Assembly (NCBI GenBank): GCA_944323955.1 | Contig: CALUUK010000002.1 | Span: forward strand, 176,338-240,337 | Origin: Candidatus Gastranaerophilales bacterium | Lineage (GTDB): Bacteria; Cyanobacteriota; Vampirovibrionia; Gastranaerophilales; Gastranaerophilaceae | DNA length: 64,000 bases | Direction of reading: 5' to 3' | In this document: in pieces, positions 37,414 through 47,144 of the stretch | Layout of the letters: each line of letters starts with the position of its first letter | Position numbering within the stretch: position 1 is the first letter of the stretch | Position numbers and translations under genes: made by a program | The notes under the pieces: model-generated | Databases searched by the model: none | What the model saw: only the letters and a program-made list of their open reading frames with translations | What the model was told of the DNA's origin: nothing

Positions 37414-40056
37414 TTATACTTGTAATGAGCTTATTAAATCATTTATGGTTTTTTCCTGAACGGTTATTTCTTCAACTCTGTTTTTTGTTTGTTCAATAAG
37501 TTCGGGTTTTGCATTTGCCATAAATTTTTCGTTATTAATTCTGGACATTAATCCGTTTTTCTCGTTCAGCAGTTTTTCAAGTTTTTTATTCTGCCTTTTG
37601 ATTTCTTCGTTTAAGTCTATTAATCCTGCCAGAGGTACTATTATTTTTGAATTTGAAACAACACTTGAAGCTGATTGTTTAAGTGTAGTATGTTTTTCGT
37701 CAACATACTTTATATCTTCAACCCTTGCAAGTCTGTGAATATATGGTTCAACTTTTTTGAATATTTCTTCTTCCTGTTTATCTGCAAGTACTTCAATATT
37801 TAACTTTGTTGAAACGGGGATATTGAAACTTTGTCTGAGATTTCTGAGAGATTTAATAGTCTCAAAAACGAGTTCCATTTGCTCTTCTTCCTGTTTAAAA
37901 GAAAGTGATTTTTCCCAGACAGGGAATTTCTCAAGCATAATTGCTTTTACAATGCTGTTTTTCGGCAGTAATTGCCAGATTGTTTCCGTTATATGAGGCA
38001 TAACCGGATGCAATAGCCTTAATGTCATATCAAGCACATATCTCAATACTCTTTGTGTATTAAGTTTTTTGTTTTCATCTTGAAGCTGAATTTTAGCAAT
38101 TTCTACATACCAGTCGCAATATGAATTCCAGAAGAAATCATAAAGTGTATGCGCCATTTCACCTATTCGATAGTTTTTAATATTTTCATTTGTTTCTTTT
38201 GCGGTTTCATTTAGTTTATTTAAAATCCATTTATCCGCAATTGTAAGATTTTCAAAATCTATCTCTTTATTATCTACACCTTCAAGATTCATAAGCACAA
38301 ATCTTGAAGCATTCCAGATTTTATTTGCAAAGTTTCTGCCGTATTCAAATTTTTCGTCGCTTATTTTAATATCCTGTCCGCCGTATGTACAAAGAGATGT
38401 AAGTGTAAATCTTAAAGCATCGCATCCGTATTTATCAATAATGCCGACAGGGTCGATTGTATTGCCTTTTGATTTAGACATCTTTTGACCGAATTCATCT
38501 CTTATAAGTCCATGGATATAAACTGTTGAGAAAGGAGCCTTTTTGGTAAACTCTTCACCCATTGTAATCATTCTTGCTACCCAGAAAAATATGATGTCAA
38601 ATCCTGTTACAAGGGTTGTTGTGGGATAAAACTTTTTAAAGTCTTCCGCATCAGTATTTGGCCAGCCCATTGTAGAAAACGGCCATAATCCAGATGAAAA
38701 CCAAGTATCAAGAACATCGGAATCCTGAGTGTATTTTGAAGGATCAGGATTTTCTTTTGCGACAACCATTTCTCCTGTTTCATTATTATAATATGCCGGT
38801 ATTTGATGTCCCCACCAGAGTTGGCGAGAAATGCACCAGTCACGAATATTTGTCATCCAGCCCAAGTAGTTTTTCGTCCAGCGTTCGGGTACAAATTTAA
38901 TATCACCGTTTTCAACCGCCGCAATAGCTGCTTTCGCTAACGGTTCCATTCTTACAAACCATTGTTCCGATAATAACGGTTCTATTGTTGTATTGCATCT
39001 TTGACATTTGCCTACGTTATGTTCAATCGGTTTTATTCTTATTAAGCTGTTGTTATATTTTAAAAGGTCAACTGTTTTTTGGCGTGCTTCTTCACGTGTA
39101 AGTCCTTGAATATCAGGGTGAACTTCCGCACATTTTTTCATTTTGCCTTCTTCATCAATAACCCAGATTGGTTTTAATCCGTGGCGTTTACCTACTTCAT
39201 AATCATTAGGATCATGGGCGGGAGTAATTTTTAAAGCACCGGTTCCGAAATGGCGGTCTACATATTCATCGGCAATAATAGGTATTTCTCTGCCTGTTAA
39301 AGGAATAAGAACGGTTTTGCCTATTAGATCTTTATATTTATAGTCATCGGGATGAACTGCAATAGCCGCATCTCCGAATATTGTTTCGGGACGGGTTGTT
39401 GCAACAACAATTGCTCCGTGTCCTTCTTTCAGAGAGTAGCTGATTTCCCATAGGTTGCTTTGTTCTGTTTCGTAGTCCGTTTCAATATCTGAAATGGCAC
39501 TCTGGCAGCGAGGACACCAGTTTACAATGTATGCACCTTTATAAATGAGGTCTTTTTCGTATAATTTAACAAATACTTCTTTAACCGCATCAGAACACCC
39601 TTTATCTAAAGTGAAACGTGCTCTTGACATATCAAAAGAAGCCCCGAGTCTTTTACATTGATGTAAAATTGCATCCTTGTGTTCATTTGCCCATTGCCAG
39701 GTGAGTTCAATAAATTTTTCTCTGCCTAAATCAAACCTTGTTTTGCCTTCTTGTCTTAATTTTTTTTCAACAACGTTTTGTGTAGCAATACCCGCATGAT
39801 CGGTTCCCGGCATCCATAGTGTTTCATAGCCTGCCATTCTGTGGTATCTAACCAGAATGTCCTGCAGCGTTTCATCAAGGGCATGTCCCATATGCAAAAC
39901 CCCCGTTACATTTGGCGGCGGTATTACAATTGAATACGGCGGTTTTTCTGATTTCGCATTTGCTTTAAAGCATTCATTTTCTTCCCAGAATTTATAAATT
40001 TTTTCTTCTGTTTCTTTTGCATTATATACTGTCGGTAAATCTTCTATTCTCATCAT
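37414..40056 (-). CDS. valS: valine--tRNA ligase
   Basis: This 880-residue class I synthetase charges tRNA-Val. Visible are the HIGH-type PPPNVTGVLHMGHAL (about residue 48), the editing (CP1) domain with TTRPETIFGD and TPAHDPNDYEVG, the signature KMSKSKGNTIDP, the anticodon-binding helical domain, and the C-terminal coiled coil LNEEIKRQNKKLEKLLNEKN. Length matches bacterial ValRS. It follows gpmI by 14 bases and shares its direction. Confidence 0.97.
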   Translation of the reverse strand: MMRIEDLPTVYNAKETEEKIYKFWEENECFKANAKSEKPPYSIVIPPPNVTGVLHMGHALDETLQDILVRYHRMAGYETLWMPGTDHAGIATQNVVEKKLRQEGKTRFDLGREKFIELTWQWANEHKDAILHQCKRLGASFDMSRARFTLDKGCSDAVKEVFVKLYEKDLIYKGAYIVNWCPRCQSAISDIETDYETEQSNLWEISYSLKEGHGAIVVATTRPETIFGDAAIAVHPDDYKYKDLIGKTVLIPLTGREIPIIADEYVDRHFGTGALKITPAHDPNDYEVGKRHGLKPIWVIDEEGKMKKCAEVHPDIQGLTREEARQKTVDLLKYNNSLIRIKPIEHNVGKCQRCNTTIEPLLSEQWFVRMEPLAKAAIAAVENGDIKFVPERWTKNYLGWMTNIRDWCISRQLWWGHQIPAYYNNETGEMVVAKENPDPSKYTQDSDVLDTWFSSGLWPFSTMGWPNTDAEDFKKFYPTTTLVTGFDIIFFWVARMITMGEEFTKKAPFSTVYIHGLIRDEFGQKMSKSKGNTIDPVGIIDKYGCDALRFTLTSLCTYGGQDIKISDEKFEYGRNFANKIWNASRFVLMNLEGVDNKEIDFENLTIADKWILNKLNETAKETNENIKNYRIGEMAHTLYDFFWNSYCDWYVEIAKIQLQDENKKLNTQRVLRYVLDMTLRLLHPVMPHITETIWQLLPKNSIVKAIMLEKFPVWEKSLSFKQEEEQMELVFETIKSLRNLRQSFNIPVSTKLNIEVLADKQEEEIFKKVEPYIHRLARVEDIKYVDEKHTTLKQSASSVVSNSKIIVPLAGLIDLNEEIKRQNKKLEKLLNEKNGLMSRINNEKFMANAKPELIEQTKNRVEEITVQEKTINDLISSLQV

Positions 40057-40070
40057 GCCGGTTAACCTTT

Positions 40071-41591
40071 TTAGTGTTGTATTAGAGTATTACCCGTCAT
40101 TTCATCGGGTTTTTTTATGTTCATTATATCAAGAACGGTCGGGGCAATGTCACAAAGTGCACCGCTTTGTTTCAATTTAATATCCCCGTCATTCATAACA
40201 AATAAAGGAACAGGATTTGTTGTATGTGCCGTATATGGAGCATGTGTCTTTGAATCTTCCATACATTCGGCATTACCATGATCTGCCGTTAATATAACGG
40301 CAACGTCATTGGCTTTTGCTTTTGCAACAATTTTCCCTACGCATTCATCAACCGTTTCACAGGCCTTAACCGCTGCTTCCATAACTCCTGTATGCCCTAC
40401 CATATCAGGATTTGCAAAGTTAACAAGGATAAATCCGTAATCTTTATTATCAATTGCCTTTAGAACCTCTTCGCAAACCTCAGGCGCACTCATTTCGGGC
40501 TGTAGGTCGTATGTCGCAACTTTTGGTGAATTTATTAATACACGTGTTTCAAGTTTATTGGGTTCATCAATTCCGCCGTTAAAGAAGAAAGTAACATGAG
40601 CATATTTTTCTGTTTCTGCGGTTCTGAATTGTTTTATTCCGTTTTTATCCAGAACTTCACCCAGTAAGTTAACTAAAGGCTGCGGTTCAAATGCAACCGG
40701 GAACGGGAATGATGCATCATATTGTTTAAATGTTACATAGTAAAGATTTTTTCTTACGGCTTTTCTTTTAAATCCGTCAAAATCTTCAAACATCATTGCT
40801 TTAGATATTTCTCTTGCCCTATCGGGTCTGAAATTAAAGAAAATTATTGCATCATTATCTTGTATTCTTGAATTTGGCACATTTATAACAGTCGGTTCAA
40901 CAAATTCATCGGTTACACCTTTTTCATATGATTCTTTAACTGCTTCAACTGCACTTTCTGCCTTATTCCCTTCACCTAAAATAAGCATGTTATATGCTCT
41001 TTCAACTCTGTCCCAGCGGTTATCCCTGTCCATTGCATAGTATCTGCCGGTAACGGAAGCTACAGGCGGCAAGCCTGCTTCTTTAAGTTTTTCTTCTACT
41101 TTTGATAAAAACTCAACTGCACTTTCAGGCGGCGTATCACGTCCGTCTAAAAATGCGTGAAAATATACCTTTTTTAATCCTTGTCTTTTTGCAAATTCTA
41201 TTAACGCTAAAATATGATCTAAGGAGGAATGAACGCCGCCTGTGGAAACAAGCCCGTACATATGAAGTGCGGAATTATATTTTTTAACGTGTTCAACTGC
41301 TTTTAAAAACTTTTCATTTGTATAAAAATCACCGTCTTTAATTGCTTTATTAATTCTTGTTAAATCCTGATAAACAACTCTTCCTGCACCAATATTTAAG
41401 TGCCCCACTTCAGAATTGCCCATTTGACCGTCAGGAAGTCCTACATGTTCACCATCTGCATATATTTGTATGTTAGGTTCTTCTTTATAAAATTTATCTA
41501 TATTCGGCGTATTTGCAACGAGTGTGGCGTTTTTGATACTGTCTTTCGCAATGCCCCATCCGTCCATTATACAAAGTAATACTCGTTTCAT
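40071..41591 (-). CDS. gpmI: 2,3-bisphosphoglycerate-independent phosphoglycerate mutase
   Basis: This 506-residue Mn2+-dependent enzyme interconverts 3- and 2-phosphoglycerate. It has the metal Asp in IMDGWG (D10), the phosphorylated Ser S60 in GQMGNSEVGHLNIGAG, GRYYAMDRD, NFRPDRAREI and the metal site TADHGNAECM. GGGGACTATT precedes the ATG. It heads a gpmI-valS operon. The length is typical. Confidence 0.97.
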   Translation of the reverse strand: MKRVLLCIMDGWGIAKDSIKNATLVANTPNIDKFYKEEPNIQIYADGEHVGLPDGQMGNSEVGHLNIGAGRVVYQDLTRINKAIKDGDFYTNEKFLKAVEHVKKYNSALHMYGLVSTGGVHSSLDHILALIEFAKRQGLKKVYFHAFLDGRDTPPESAVEFLSKVEEKLKEAGLPPVASVTGRYYAMDRDNRWDRVERAYNMLILGEGNKAESAVEAVKESYEKGVTDEFVEPTVINVPNSRIQDNDAIIFFNFRPDRAREISKAMMFEDFDGFKRKAVRKNLYYVTFKQYDASFPFPVAFEPQPLVNLLGEVLDKNGIKQFRTAETEKYAHVTFFFNGGIDEPNKLETRVLINSPKVATYDLQPEMSAPEVCEEVLKAIDNKDYGFILVNFANPDMVGHTGVMEAAVKACETVDECVGKIVAKAKANDVAVILTADHGNAECMEDSKTHAPYTAHTTNPVPLFVMNDGDIKLKQSGALCDIAPTVLDIMNIKKPDEMTGNTLIQH

Positions 41592-41660
41592 AATAGTCCC
41601 CTTTTTATATTTTTATGAGAATATTATCCAATAAAAATAAGAAAAAATCAGCACCAATAT

Positions 41661-41959
41661 TTATCGAGTTGGGATATATGTAACTGCGTCAAACACATGT
41701 TCAAAATCTTGCTTTGTTTTTGACGAAAAAGAAACAGTATCATTTGGCGTATCAAAGTTATACTTTGCATTTACCTGTAAAGTTACAGAAGTTTGGATGT
41801 CAGTATTAAATTGAACTTTATTGATATCCAGGGCTACACCTTAGCAAGTGCTGTACCGGTATCTCCCAGTACCATAGGTAATTTTTTATCTTCTGCAGCA
41901 ACTAATGCTGTAGATTGCGATTTAATCATTTGCGGAACCATTACAAAACCTGTATGCAT
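41661..41959 (-). pseudogene. frameshifted paralogue of the small protein at 42011-42277
   Basis: The first 41 codons (41959 to the TAG at 41834-41836) start MHTGFVMVPQMIKSQSTAL and closely match the N-terminus of the neighbouring protein. After the TAG, the -1 frame continues open for 57 codons to 41661 with ordinary coding character (ALDINKVQF … TVSFSSKTKQDFEHVFDAV). Shifting back one base at AAG-GTG would join the two parts. The junction has no classical slippery heptamer, so a decayed gene is more likely than programmed frameshifting. The two C-termini do not look alike. Confidence 0.7.
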
Positions 41960-42010
41960 ATTAGTTTCCTAATAATCTAGTAAAAATACAATGCTGCAAT
42001 TTATAAATAT

Positions 42011-42277
42011 TTATTCGGCAGATTTAACATCATCTTTATTTTTATTAAATGCAGAAGTAATAAGTGAGCCAAGTGCAAGTACACTGGCTGCTATTGCACC
42101 AAATTTTCCTGCTTTTTTCAATGTACCGCTTTTAGTGGATAACTGCAAACAATCTTTTGCAGTTGTTGCTAATGTACCTGAATTAACTACTACAGGCAAA
42201 TTTTTCCCAGTTGTTGTTGCAAGTGCTGTACATTGTGATTTAACCATTTGAGGTACCAGAACAAACCCTGTTGACAT
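42011..42277 (-). CDS. small protein with conserved N-terminus and C-terminal hydrophobic helix
   Basis: This 88-residue protein starts MSTGFVLVPQMVKSQCTALATTTG, continues with a Ser/Thr-rich linker containing two Cys, and ends with a Gly/Ala-rich hydrophobic helix (KFGAIAASVLALGSLITSAF, about residues 57-77) and a charged tail. AGGAG precedes the ATG. It has no signal peptide. The shared N-terminus with the broken copy 51 bases downstream, but different C-terminus, suggests modular proteins with a common address or leader sequence. I do not recognise the family. Confidence 0.75.
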   Translation of the reverse strand: MSTGFVLVPQMVKSQCTALATTTGKNLPVVVNSGTLATTAKDCLQLSTKSGTLKKAGKFGAIAASVLALGSLITSAFNKNKDDVKSAE

Positions 42278-42415
42278 GTTAATAATCTCCTTTTCTTTAT
42301 ATAATAATAAAGATTTTTTTATGAAAACTATTGATATCCTGCAGCAAATTTATTAAAAAAATTAATAATTCTTAAAAAAAGTAATAAATAATTGTTTTAA
42401 AAAACATATAACGGC

Positions 42416-43825
42416 TTACTTGCTGAAAATTTTTATAATTTTATCAATAAAACCTTCTTCTGCATTTGCTTCCGCATACGATGTTGAAGTATCCAGCTTT
42501 GTCAGTTTTTCTTTTATTTTTTCCGTATCAGGTGATAAAGGCGCTTTCTCAAGATATCTTTGATAGGCTTCTTTTGCCTGTGTATTATTTTTTATCTTTT
42601 CATAGCAGAAACCTAATTGTTTATATGCTTCAAAATTATTCGGTTCGACTTTAACCAGTTTTTCGTAGTATTCAATTGCACTTCTGAATTCATACATATT
42701 AGCGTAAACATCACCCAGTCCTTTTAATGCCATGGCATTATCAGGTTCTTGTCTGTGTAATTTTTCATAAAATTCCATTAAACTTGTATTGTCACCCAAA
42801 GTTTCATTTATTTTAATAATTTCTTTTATTGCTTCCGTTCTATCCGGTTCAAATCTGTGGGCGGTAAGATATTCGGATAATGCCAATTCGTAATTTTGCT
42901 TATAAGAATAGCATCTTCCCATATAAAAATGATAACCGTAATTATCGTTATTTTCCTCTTGAACAAGCGCGAGCATCTGATATACCAGAGGATTTTCGGG
43001 CGATAATTCTCTAAAATCATTTATGAATTTGCGGCAATTTTCCCAATCTTTTTTATTAAAATAGTATTCTGCCATTAATGCAGGGTAGTTTGCATTTTGT
43101 TTATTTTCGGTTTTTTCCAGAATTTCAAGTGCTGTTTCATTATCGCCCTTCATAAGGTAAATTTTAGCTTTTGAGAATTCATAAACCGCATGTTCAAGCG
43201 CTTTATCAAACTGACCGTCTCGCATTAAAAGATTTGCAAAAAATTCATTAAGCTCCGTATTATCCGGGAATGCTTTTGTTCCTTTATCCAATACGCTTAT
43301 TGCGGAAAAGCGGTCATCCATTTGTACATACATATCGGCAAGTTTATAATATATTGCCATATCGTCTTTGTATTCAAGAATTCTGAAATAATCATCTATT
43401 GCACTTTGCATTTTACCGAGATGTTCATATGATTTGGCTCTTAAAAATCTTGCGTTTATTATTTCATCTTCATTCGTGGTTGAATCAATTGCTTTTTTGT
43501 AGTCGTCTATGGATTGAGAAACTTTTTCGTTTAAAATTTTATATTTCGCTCTGGTTATATAGTATTTATATTTGTCTTTTTCGTTATATATGTCCAGAAG
43601 TTCCGAGTATGCAACAAGTGAATTCGGATTAATTGCAATAAGTTCTTCCCAGTATTTTGCGGCTTGTTCTTGCTTTTCAAGTGTTTTTGCAAGAAGTGCA
43701 ATTTTTTCAATATATTCCGCGTTATCTTTTAATTTATCATATGATTTTTCTAAAATTTCATATGCATTTTCATATTGCTCGTTATCTATTAGCATTTGTG
43801 CCTGATCTAAAATAGCGCTGCTCAT
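42416..43825 (-). CDS. tetratricopeptide-repeat protein
   Basis: This 469-residue cytoplasmic protein is made almost wholly of TPR units (for example YENAYEILEKSYDKL, YYEKLVKVEPNNFEAYKQLGFCYEK, EAYQRYLEKAPLSP), around ten in all. It probably acts as a protein-binding scaffold; the partner is unknown. There is no signal peptide or membrane segment. AAAGGGAAAA precedes the ATG. The gap 43826-44053 beyond its start holds no gene I can support. Confidence 0.88.
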   Translation of the reverse strand: MSSAILDQAQMLIDNEQYENAYEILEKSYDKLKDNAEYIEKIALLAKTLEKQEQAAKYWEELIAINPNSLVAYSELLDIYNEKDKYKYYITRAKYKILNEKVSQSIDDYKKAIDSTTNEDEIINARFLRAKSYEHLGKMQSAIDDYFRILEYKDDMAIYYKLADMYVQMDDRFSAISVLDKGTKAFPDNTELNEFFANLLMRDGQFDKALEHAVYEFSKAKIYLMKGDNETALEILEKTENKQNANYPALMAEYYFNKKDWENCRKFINDFRELSPENPLVYQMLALVQEENNDNYGYHFYMGRCYSYKQNYELALSEYLTAHRFEPDRTEAIKEIIKINETLGDNTSLMEFYEKLHRQEPDNAMALKGLGDVYANMYEFRSAIEYYEKLVKVEPNNFEAYKQLGFCYEKIKNNTQAKEAYQRYLEKAPLSPDTEKIKEKLTKLDTSTSYAEANAEEGFIDKIIKIFSK

Positions 43826-44040
43826 TTATTTTCCCTTTATCCCTTGCATAATCCATTATATAACCAAAATATAATTAGACAATTAGAAGATTTTATTATT
43901 CGTACATACTACTTTTATACGAAAAAACTTTCAAGCGGTTCAATTTATTCATAATTATGTATGATTTAAAAACAAATTTGCACTGCTAGAATTAACCTAT
44001 ATTCCTTGGAAAAACGATGATACACATATCCCTAATCTAC

Positions 44041-44061
44041 AGCTATGACAAAATCATAGCT
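44041..44061 (+). terminator. hairpin with T tract, possible plus-strand terminator
   Basis: AGCTATGA and TCATAGCT pair around CAAAA and are followed by TTTTTT on the plus strand. No plus-strand gene lies upstream, and on the minus strand, where it overlaps the stop of the glycosyltransferase gene, no T run follows. Its role is uncertain. Confidence 0.3.
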
Positions 44062-45460
44062 TTTTTCTTTTTTTGTATATTGAAAAAATTTCATTATATT
44101 CCGTAAGGTTTATAATATCGGGATTGGTTTGAAAAACTTTTTCATAATCATATCCTATAGTATATCCTGCAACGGTTATATAATAGCTGCTTTCAGGTTT
44201 TGGTAATTTTGTTTTTTTATTATCCAAATCGAAAGAATAGTATGTTATATAGTATTCTCTGTCTATCATATATAGTTTCTTATCTGGAAGATAAGCCGAG
44301 ATTACAGAGAAACAAAACGGATAACCCCAGACAATGAATTCCTTTTCATCGTTAAGATTTTTTCTTATATAATTTGCAAGCTGCTTGCTTCCCGAATACT
44401 GGTAATTTGCTTCCAGCATTATATTGAAATAAGAGGAGATAAAACTTATTATAAAAAATACAGCGGTTATGAAGGTTAAAAATTTTGATTTGTTTTCAGA
44501 TGTTTTTGTATAAATCCAATAGCAAAAAAGTATAACCAGCATAAGCAGAAATGATTTTTGATAAACAATTCCTATATACCAGATTTTGTAGTAAATATAC
44601 CATTGAAAACAAAGTGAAACAAAAAGAATGGTAAAGATTTTTTTATCATTTTTAAGATAAAAACCCAGTGTTAAGAATAATAAAATATAAAATAGTAAAC
44701 AGCTAAACCATCCCGGAAGCATGCTAAGCGGGAATAAAAAGAATATCTGGGCAAAATAAACTATTGCCGTCAATATATCTTTCGGATTTTGTGCGTAAAA
44801 TGCCGTTGCATGATTAACATTTTGCATACCCCAAAAACACAGGAACAGAAAGATAAAGTTTATCGCTAACAATATAATCGCTGCAGCTGATTTTTTATTT
44901 ATTTTATCTTTTATTGATTCAAGACAGAATAAAAAAGTCAGAATCAGACAAAATCCAAGCATTAAAACATGGGTATTTGCCAGAAAAATTATGCAAAGTG
45001 CATATAAAACAGGATTTTCTTTCCTCTTTGAATATAAACATGCTGTTAAAAATAAGAAAACAGGGACGAGTGAATAATTTCTCGAGATAACAGGCAGGTA
45101 ATATAAAAGTCCGGAGCTGAATACAACAAATGTTTTAAGCAAATTACCGCAGGGAGATTTAAAAACAAAGCAGATAACTGCCGCAAGTACGAACAATAGG
45201 CTTATTATCTGCATTGTGATTACATCCGCTCCGAGTTTTGCAAACGGTAATAATATTAAATACCATAAAACAGGGTGTCCTTCTATTCTTGTTGTTTGAA
45301 AGATTTGGAAAAAATCCATATCTCTGACAACGCACCAGACCTGAGCTTCATCTCTCCATATTTCATGATTGAACATTGCGAAAAAGACAATGATTGTATA
45401 TAAAATAATAATCGTAAAATTAAATTTATTATTTTTGATAAAAGCAGATATATTCTTCAT
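44054..45460 (-). CDS. GT-C-like membrane glycosyltransferase
   Basis: This 468-residue protein has about ten membrane segments. It resembles the PMT/ArnT group: an acidic pair in the first external loop (HEIWRDEAQVW), then EGHPVLWYLILLPFAKLG, and a soluble C-terminal part (about residue 370 on). Such enzymes transfer sugars from polyprenyl-phosphate donors to lipids, glycans or proteins outside the membrane. The donor and acceptor are not evident. The ribosome binding site is poor. It is a single gene. Confidence 0.7.
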   Translation of the reverse strand: MKNISAFIKNNKFNFTIIILYTIIVFFAMFNHEIWRDEAQVWCVVRDMDFFQIFQTTRIEGHPVLWYLILLPFAKLGADVITMQIISLLFVLAAVICFVFKSPCGNLLKTFVVFSSGLLYYLPVISRNYSLVPVFLFLTACLYSKRKENPVLYALCIIFLANTHVLMLGFCLILTFLFCLESIKDKINKKSAAAIILLAINFIFLFLCFWGMQNVNHATAFYAQNPKDILTAIVYFAQIFFLFPLSMLPGWFSCLLFYILLFLTLGFYLKNDKKIFTILFVSLCFQWYIYYKIWYIGIVYQKSFLLMLVILFCYWIYTKTSENKSKFLTFITAVFFIISFISSYFNIMLEANYQYSGSKQLANYIRKNLNDEKEFIVWGYPFCFSVISAYLPDKKLYMIDREYYITYYSFDLDNKKTKLPKPESSYYITVAGYTIGYDYEKVFQTNPDIINLTEYNEIFSIYKKRKKL

Positions 45461-45602
45461 AACAAGGTTATATCATAAAGAATCATAAAAAGTTTTTTTG
45501 TAACACTTTGTAAGCCCGCAGGCTCATTTTCTTGTAATGGCGGCTTGTTTTTATTATTCTGGTAGGCGCAAGCCGAAAACAGAGTTGAAGAGGAATGTAT
45601 AT

Positions 45603-47144
45603 ATGAAAGAGAATAAACTTATGAAATTTACGTTTGGATTATTTTTCGCTCTGGCAGGCTTATCGTCAAAAGCAATGGCTATTGGAGTTGATGCGGCTAT
45701 AGAAAAATATTTTACACCGTTTTCGGATAAATTCTCTGCTGCTGTATTTGCTTCCATTAACATATTCGGGGCAGATGTGCCTGTTTTGATTTTTATAATG
45801 ATAGGAACAAGCATTTTTTGCACTTTTTTCTTAAGAGGTATTTCAATATGGGGATTTAAACATTCTCTTCATCAAATATTTCACAGAAAAACCGACCATT
45901 CCCATAAAGGAGAAGTCTCTTCAGTGGGCGCATTGGCTACGGCTCTTTCCGGAACCATAGGTATAGGTAATATGGCAGGTGTTGCAATTGCAATATCTAT
46001 AGGCGGTCCCGGGGCAATGTTCTGGATGTGCCTGGGTGCGTTCTTCGGTATGGTGCTTAAATTTTGTGAGGTTACACTTTCTTTAAAATATAGAACATTT
46101 AACAAAGACGGCTCTGTCTCAGGCGGACCGATGTATTATATAGACAGAGGTTTTGCCGAAAAAGGCTTCGGACGCCTCGGAAAAACTCTTGCATATGTAT
46201 TTGCACTTGCCTGTATACCGGGTACCTTCGGCGGAGGATGCATGCTGCAGACAAATCAAGCCGCACAACAGTTTGCTATTATAACCGGCGGCAGCGGCAG
46301 TTTTTTTGATACAAACAGCTGGGTATTCGGTCTTATTGTTGCCGTTATTGTCGGGCTTGTTATTGTTGGCGGAATTAAAAGTATAGCAAGAGTTACCTCA
46401 AAAGTGGTTCCTGTTATGTGTATTATATATGTTCTTGCAAGTCTTGTTGTTGTTGCCGTTCATTTTATGGATATTCCGCGCGCAATATATACGATAATAA
46501 ATGAAGCGTTCTTTCCGAAAGCAGTCACAGGTGGTATTATAGGTTCTATAATAATCGGATTAAGACGTTCAATCCAGTCTAATGAAGCAGGTATAGGTTC
46601 TTCTCCGATTGCATATGCCGCTGTTAAAACTAATGAACCCGTTTCTCAGGGCTTTGTCTCTATGATAGAACCTTTTCTTGATACGGTTGTGGTATGCTCT
46701 ATGACTGCATTTGTTATTATTCTGACAGGTGCTTATCATAATTATTCTGATGGTATATCAGGTATAGAACTTACATCATCCGCTTTTCAAAGCGTTTTGC
46801 CTTTTTTTCCTTATATTCTTGCGGTTGTTATAATTCTTTTCGCACTTTCTACAACATTGTCGTGGGCATATTACGGACAAAAAGCCTGGACTTTTCTTGT
46901 TGGCGAAGGAAAAAAAAGAATTATATTTTATCAGCTTATATTTTGCCTTTTTATTATAATCGGCTCTTCTATGAATATAAAAAGTGTTATAGATTTTACG
47001 GATGCAACGTACCTTGTTATGGCGGCGCCAAATCTGCTTGCAATTCTTCTGCTTGTTAAAGATATAAAATTTGACCTTAAAGAATATTGCAAAAAACATA
47101 ATTTAATTTTTAAGATGAATAAAGTTTGGTTTAAAAATGAATAG
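45603..47144 (+). CDS. alanine/glycine:cation symporter (AGCS family)
   Basis: This 513-residue Na+-coupled amino-acid transporter has an N-terminal hydrophobic segment and about ten to eleven more. Signature blocks are ALATALSGTIGIGNMAGVAIAISIGGPGAMFWMCLGAFFGM, DGSVSGGPMYYIDRGF and SNEAGIGSSPIAYAA. The ATG at 45603 has GAGGAATGTATAT before it, favoured over an earlier ATG at 45537. It overlaps the next transporter gene by eight bases. The intergenic 45461-45602 has no gene. Confidence 0.93.
   Translation: MKENKLMKFTFGLFFALAGLSSKAMAIGVDAAIEKYFTPFSDKFSAAVFASINIFGADVPVLIFIMIGTSIFCTFFLRGISIWGFKHSLHQIFHRKTDHSHKGEVSSVGALATALSGTIGIGNMAGVAIAISIGGPGAMFWMCLGAFFGMVLKFCEVTLSLKYRTFNKDGSVSGGPMYYIDRGFAEKGFGRLGKTLAYVFALACIPGTFGGGCMLQTNQAAQQFAIITGGSGSFFDTNSWVFGLIVAVIVGLVIVGGIKSIARVTSKVVPVMCIIYVLASLVVVAVHFMDIPRAIYTIINEAFFPKAVTGGIIGSIIIGLRRSIQSNEAGIGSSPIAYAAVKTNEPVSQGFVSMIEPFLDTVVVCSMTAFVIILTGAYHNYSDGISGIELTSSAFQSVLPFFPYILAVVIILFALSTTLSWAYYGQKAWTFLVGEGKKRIIFYQLIFCLFIIIGSSMNIKSVIDFTDATYLVMAAPNLLAILLLVKDIKFDLKEYCKKHNLIFKMNKVWFKNE

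Noticed and set aside
41834..41839. Programmed -1 frameshift in the small-protein paralogue
   Set aside because: The junction AAG-GTG-TAG is not a slippery heptamer and no stem-loop follows; simple decay is likelier.
44041..44061. Terminator of the membrane glycosyltransferase gene
   Set aside because: The hairpin overlaps its stop codon and no T run follows on the minus strand.
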